A stretch of DNA of 8,480 bases from Desulfobacteraceae bacterium (GTDB taxonomy: Bacteria; Desulfobacterota; Desulfobacteria; Desulfobacterales; Desulfobacteraceae): NCBI GenBank assembly GCA_024225895.1, contig JAAEMC010001079.1, positions 1-8,480 of the forward strand, in the 5' to 3' direction. Numbering within the stretch: position 1 is the stretch's first letter; each line of letters begins with the position of its first letter. The notes beneath the pieces were generated by a model. The model worked only from the letters and a program-made list of their open reading frames with translations. It was not told where the DNA came from and did not search any database. The translations under genes and the position numbers were made by a program. This document shows, one piece after another, positions 6,010 through 8,480 of the stretch.

Positions 6010-7541
6010 TAAAAAATACGATTATTTCAAAAATATTGTTTTTTTGTCTGATCCTTATTTTTTATAGTCCTTCTTTTATCATGGCAGGCACAAAAGGTGT
6101 CAAAACATCCTATAAGCGGTATTCAATTTTTAAGGATAATAACGAAGATATCCTTTGTGAACCTTACATTGTTAAACAGGATGACTGGCTGTATAAAATA
6201 TTCAGGAAAAAAGGTGAAATTTCTGAAAAGGATTTCCCCCATTTTCTCTTTATATTTAAAAACCTCAATCCCCAAATCAGTAATATTGACGCCATTGAAC
6301 CCGGGGAAAAAATTCTCATTCCTTTAAAGAAAGTTAAAAAAGGAGAATTTAAACAAACCGCATCCGGTAGTATTGATGTACCTGTGGTTGAATTTTCCAG
6401 CTTATCAGATGATTTAGATCTGGCACCCTTTCTAAAAAAACATAAAATTAAAAAAGGGGAGAGTCTTTCGAAACTTCTGGAAAAAAATTTTCTTCAAAAA
6501 AGCGGTTCAATCAGCAAAGAAGGGATAAAAGCACTGAAACTTGCCAACCCGGGCATTAAGGATATGGATCTGATCTTTGAGGGTTCGAATATTTACCTTC
6601 CTGAGACAGCTATACTTTCTCAACCCTGGTTTCAATCGCTGATCTCGGGCAATGGTATGAAAGTTATGCCTCAGCCCGAACAAACAAAAGAATACAAAGA
6701 TGAAAGTATTCTTGAAATAATCACAGAACCCCCAAAAAAAAAGCTGCCACAGTATCAGTTAAAAGATTACCAACTGACCCAGCTAAAAAAATATGCGGCA
6801 TTGATAGACGGGGTATTGCTAAAAAGCGGAAAATTCTATTTCCCGGGACAAAACGGGCAGGATACTTCATTGGACCTTTCATCAACACCTGTCATTGAAA
6901 CTAAAGATGGCCAGAAAATACTGATACTGTCTGAAAAAACTTTTGATGAACAATTACTTAAAAATGTGAAATCATTCTGGCAGAATCTCAGAACCCAGCA
7001 TATTGCAGAGGCCATTGAGCAGAGCCGAAAACTTAAAGCTAAATCAGAACCGGAAAAAATGGAGAAAAAGCCTGGACCCTGGAAAAATATCAAAACAATT
7101 AATTTTAAAAAAATATTGCAGATTCTTATTCCCAAAACAGGTAACGACTATATTGAAGACTCAAAAATTATGTTTTTAATCAATAATATTGAGATTGAAG
7201 CATCCTTCGGACGAATTGCAAGACCTGAAGGAAAGGATATTCTGATCAACTTTGGCAATATTTACGGAGATGCATTAAACATTATTGAAAAAAAAGGATT
7301 TCAGATCGTTTCAATTGAAAAAAAAGAAACCAGGGAATCCTTTATTACCCGAATCCTTGAAATTATTGGATTTTCAATTTGGAAAGATCCGTCCTTTTTC
7401 ACCAGGGAAAAAGTGAAGATTATTCCGGGCATATATGCTATGAAAGAAAAAAAGAAACTCTTTATCGCAAAAACGAAATTTAAACCCGAAACAACCCGAT
7501 TCCTTGAAAAAGAAAATGTTGACCTCATCATCGTTGAATAG
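6006..7541 (+). CDS. Secreted protein with two LysM-like domains and an unrecognised C-terminal region
   Basis: I do not recognise the whole protein. It has 511 residues. The N-terminus is a signal peptide (basic MIKNTIISK, hydrophobic core 10-26, probable cleavage after A27), so it is exported to the periplasm or cell surface. Two LysM-like segments follow. The first (about 53-107) reads YIVKQDDWLYKIF, then NLNPQISNID and PGEKILIPL. The second (about 146-199) reads HKIKKGESLSKLL, then LANPGIKDMD and EGSNIYLPE. LysM domains bind the glycan of peptidoglycan. A Lys/Pro-rich linker (about 220-260) leads to a region without known motifs (about 260-511). That region has a charged helix at 325-357 and an alpha/beta-like end closing with FLEKENVDLIIVE. 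No catalytic signature is visible. Its ATG overlaps the thrC stop by 4 nt, and a TPR lipoprotein gene follows after 26 nt. Envelope scaffolding is inferred. Confidence 0.8.
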   Translation: MIKNTIISKILFFCLILIFYSPSFIMAGTKGVKTSYKRYSIFKDNNEDILCEPYIVKQDDWLYKIFRKKGEISEKDFPHFLFIFKNLNPQISNIDAIEPGEKILIPLKKVKKGEFKQTASGSIDVPVVEFSSLSDDLDLAPFLKKHKIKKGESLSKLLEKNFLQKSGSISKEGIKALKLANPGIKDMDLIFEGSNIYLPETAILSQPWFQSLISGNGMKVMPQPEQTKEYKDESILEIITEPPKKKLPQYQLKDYQLTQLKKYAALIDGVLLKSGKFYFPGQNGQDTSLDLSSTPVIETKDGQKILILSEKTFDEQLLKNVKSFWQNLRTQHIAEAIEQSRKLKAKSEPEKMEKKPGPWKNIKTINFKKILQILIPKTGNDYIEDSKIMFLINNIEIEASFGRIARPEGKDILINFGNIYGDALNIIEKKGFQIVSIEKKETRESFITRILEIIGFSIWKDPSFFTREKVKIIPGIYAMKEKKKLFIAKTKFKPETTRFLEKENVDLIIVE

Positions 7542-7567
7542 CAATCTACCGACAAGGAGAGCCAGAT

Positions 7568-8323
7568 ATGCGAAAAAGCCTTTTATCATTTATTTGCCTT
7601 TTTTTACTCATCTCTTGTGCAGCTAAAGAACAAGGACCAGACCCGAAAAAAGTTGCCATTGCCGTCCAAAGAGAAGGTGAAGTATATCTTACCCGGGGTA
7701 GATACACCATGGCATTGACCAAACTTTTAGAAGCTGAAAAGACCTTACCCGATAATCCACATCTTCAAAACAGCATTGGGTTAGCCTATTTGGGAAAAGA
7801 AAGATATGATCTTGCTGAAAAGACTTTTCGAAAAGCTTTGAAAGAATCTCCGGATTACGTGGCTGCTAAAAACAATCTGGGAGCAGCCTTGCTCAAACAA
7901 AAAAAATATAATATGGCTATTGCCACTTTTGAAGAAATCCTGGATATTGTTCTTTATGCCACCCCTCATTATCCCCTTTCAAATCTGGGATGGGCCTATC
8001 TTGGGAAAAACCAGTATACCACCGCAATTAAATATTTTGAAAAGGCATTGAATTTAAACCCCGCATACACCACTGCAATGCATGGAATTGCCCAGACCCA
8101 TATCCAATCTGGCAAGATTACGCTTGCCATTAAATATCTCAATAAGATGCTGAGAAAAAAGCCTGAATCCGCAATGCTTCATTCTGATCTGGCACAAGCC
8201 TATGAATTAACGGGTGAAATTGGAAAGGCTAAAAGATCCTGGGAAACCGTGCTCAGACTTGTGCGGGCCAACACCCCACTTGCCAGAGAGGCGGAAAAAA
8301 GGCTGGACGCACTCATTAATTAG
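7568..8323 (+). CDS. TPR-repeat lipoprotein, PilF/PilW-like
   Basis: This is a 251-residue lipoprotein made almost entirely of tetratricopeptide repeats. The signal sequence ends in the lipobox LISC, with lipidated Cys17. Ala at +2 predicts sorting to the outer membrane. About six TPR units can be read (roughly 30-63, 64-97, 98-131, 133-166, 167-200 and 201-234), several with good consensus, such as NSIGLAYLGKERYDLAEKTF and SNLGWAYLGKNQYTTAIKYF. Unit 4 is preceded by an ATPHYPLSNLGWAY segment that breaks the strict 34-residue spacing. The layout matches PilF/PilW, the outer-membrane pilotin for type IV pilus secretin assembly. However, TPR lipoproteins have many roles and no pilus gene is visible here. 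A strong AAGGAGA (7554-7560) lies 7 nt before the ATG, so it is probably translated efficiently as the last visible gene of the serS-thrC-LysM unit. Confidence 0.87.
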   Translation: MRKSLLSFICLFLLISCAAKEQGPDPKKVAIAVQREGEVYLTRGRYTMALTKLLEAEKTLPDNPHLQNSIGLAYLGKERYDLAEKTFRKALKESPDYVAAKNNLGAALLKQKKYNMAIATFEEILDIVLYATPHYPLSNLGWAYLGKNQYTTAIKYFEKALNLNPAYTTAMHGIAQTHIQSGKITLAIKYLNKMLRKKPESAMLHSDLAQAYELTGEIGKAKRSWETVLRLVRANTPLAREAEKRLDALIN

Positions 8324-8480
8324 TAGCTGAATGAGAGAACCATAGCAAATCGCAGAATAACGTTCCGATAAGTGTTATTGCCATTTCTACCCTTAAATAA
8401 AAAAAAATCGGTTGATACAAAATTGATTTGCTTTTAAGTGATTCCATTTATTTATTTTGTTTTTCGAAAACATATTTTTG
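8324..8480. other. AT-rich non-coding tail after the TPR gene
   Basis: No open frame of note is present on either strand. A weak dyad, AATAAC/GTTATT with a 12-nt loop, lies around 8357-8380, but a run of A follows it, not T, so it is not a convincing intrinsic terminator. Further on, TTGATT (8423-8428) precedes TTTATT (8447-8452) by 18 bp, a poor but possible rightward promoter for a gene beyond the window. The last ~80 bases are very AT-rich, as upstream promoter regions often are. Confidence 0.4.

Noticed and set aside
8357..8380. AATAAC/GTTATT dyad after the TPR gene, considered as the operon terminator
   Set aside because: The stem is short and AT-only apart from one pair, the loop is large, and an A-run, not a T-run, follows on the plus strand.

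Overview
The window looks like ordinary chromosome from an anaerobic, moderately AT-rich Gram-negative bacterium. My best guess is a sulfate reducer of the Desulfobacterota, Desulfobacteraceae-like. This is inferred from the style of the 5-formyl-THF cyclo-ligase, the MthK-type channel and the signal-peptide/lipoprotein envelope genes, not from any search. Coding density is high and there are no mobile elements, CRISPR arrays, tRNAs or rRNAs.

Left part (1-1450). The first ~97 bases hold the last ~31 codons of a plus-strand gene that ends like a response-regulator receiver domain. It converges on a minus-strand pair: pcm (protein-L-isoaspartate O-methyltransferase), then a YqaA/DedA-superfamily membrane protein. 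The membrane gene starts with TTG immediately after the pcm stop codon, with no base between them, and its Shine-Dalgarno lies inside the last pcm codons.

Middle (1451-3233). A plus-strand MthK-like channel follows: two membrane helices, a pore loop, then RCK_N and RCK_C. Its selectivity filter reads TVGFME instead of the usual TVGYGD/TVGFGE. It converges, with 4 bp between stops, on a minus-strand 5-formyltetrahydrofolate cyclo-ligase whose glycine-rich signature is degenerate. Between that gene and serS lies a compact divergent promoter region with a perfect 12-bp palindrome between the two -35 boxes.

Right part (3234-8323). Four plus-strand genes are packed as a likely operon: serS (seryl-tRNA synthetase), thrC (threonine synthase, overlapping serS), a secreted protein with two LysM-like domains and a ~300-residue C-terminal part I do not recognise (4-bp overlap with thrC), and a TPR lipoprotein after a strong ribosome binding site. 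The first two serve amino-acid metabolism and translation. The last two act in the cell envelope and resemble a peptidoglycan-binding/pilus-assembly pair. The final ~157 bases are AT-rich and non-coding, probably leading into a next gene.

I do not see a clearly new biological system. The most useful leads are the altered channel filter, the unassigned LysM protein with its TPR lipoprotein partner, and the palindromic divergent promoter between the folate gene and serS.
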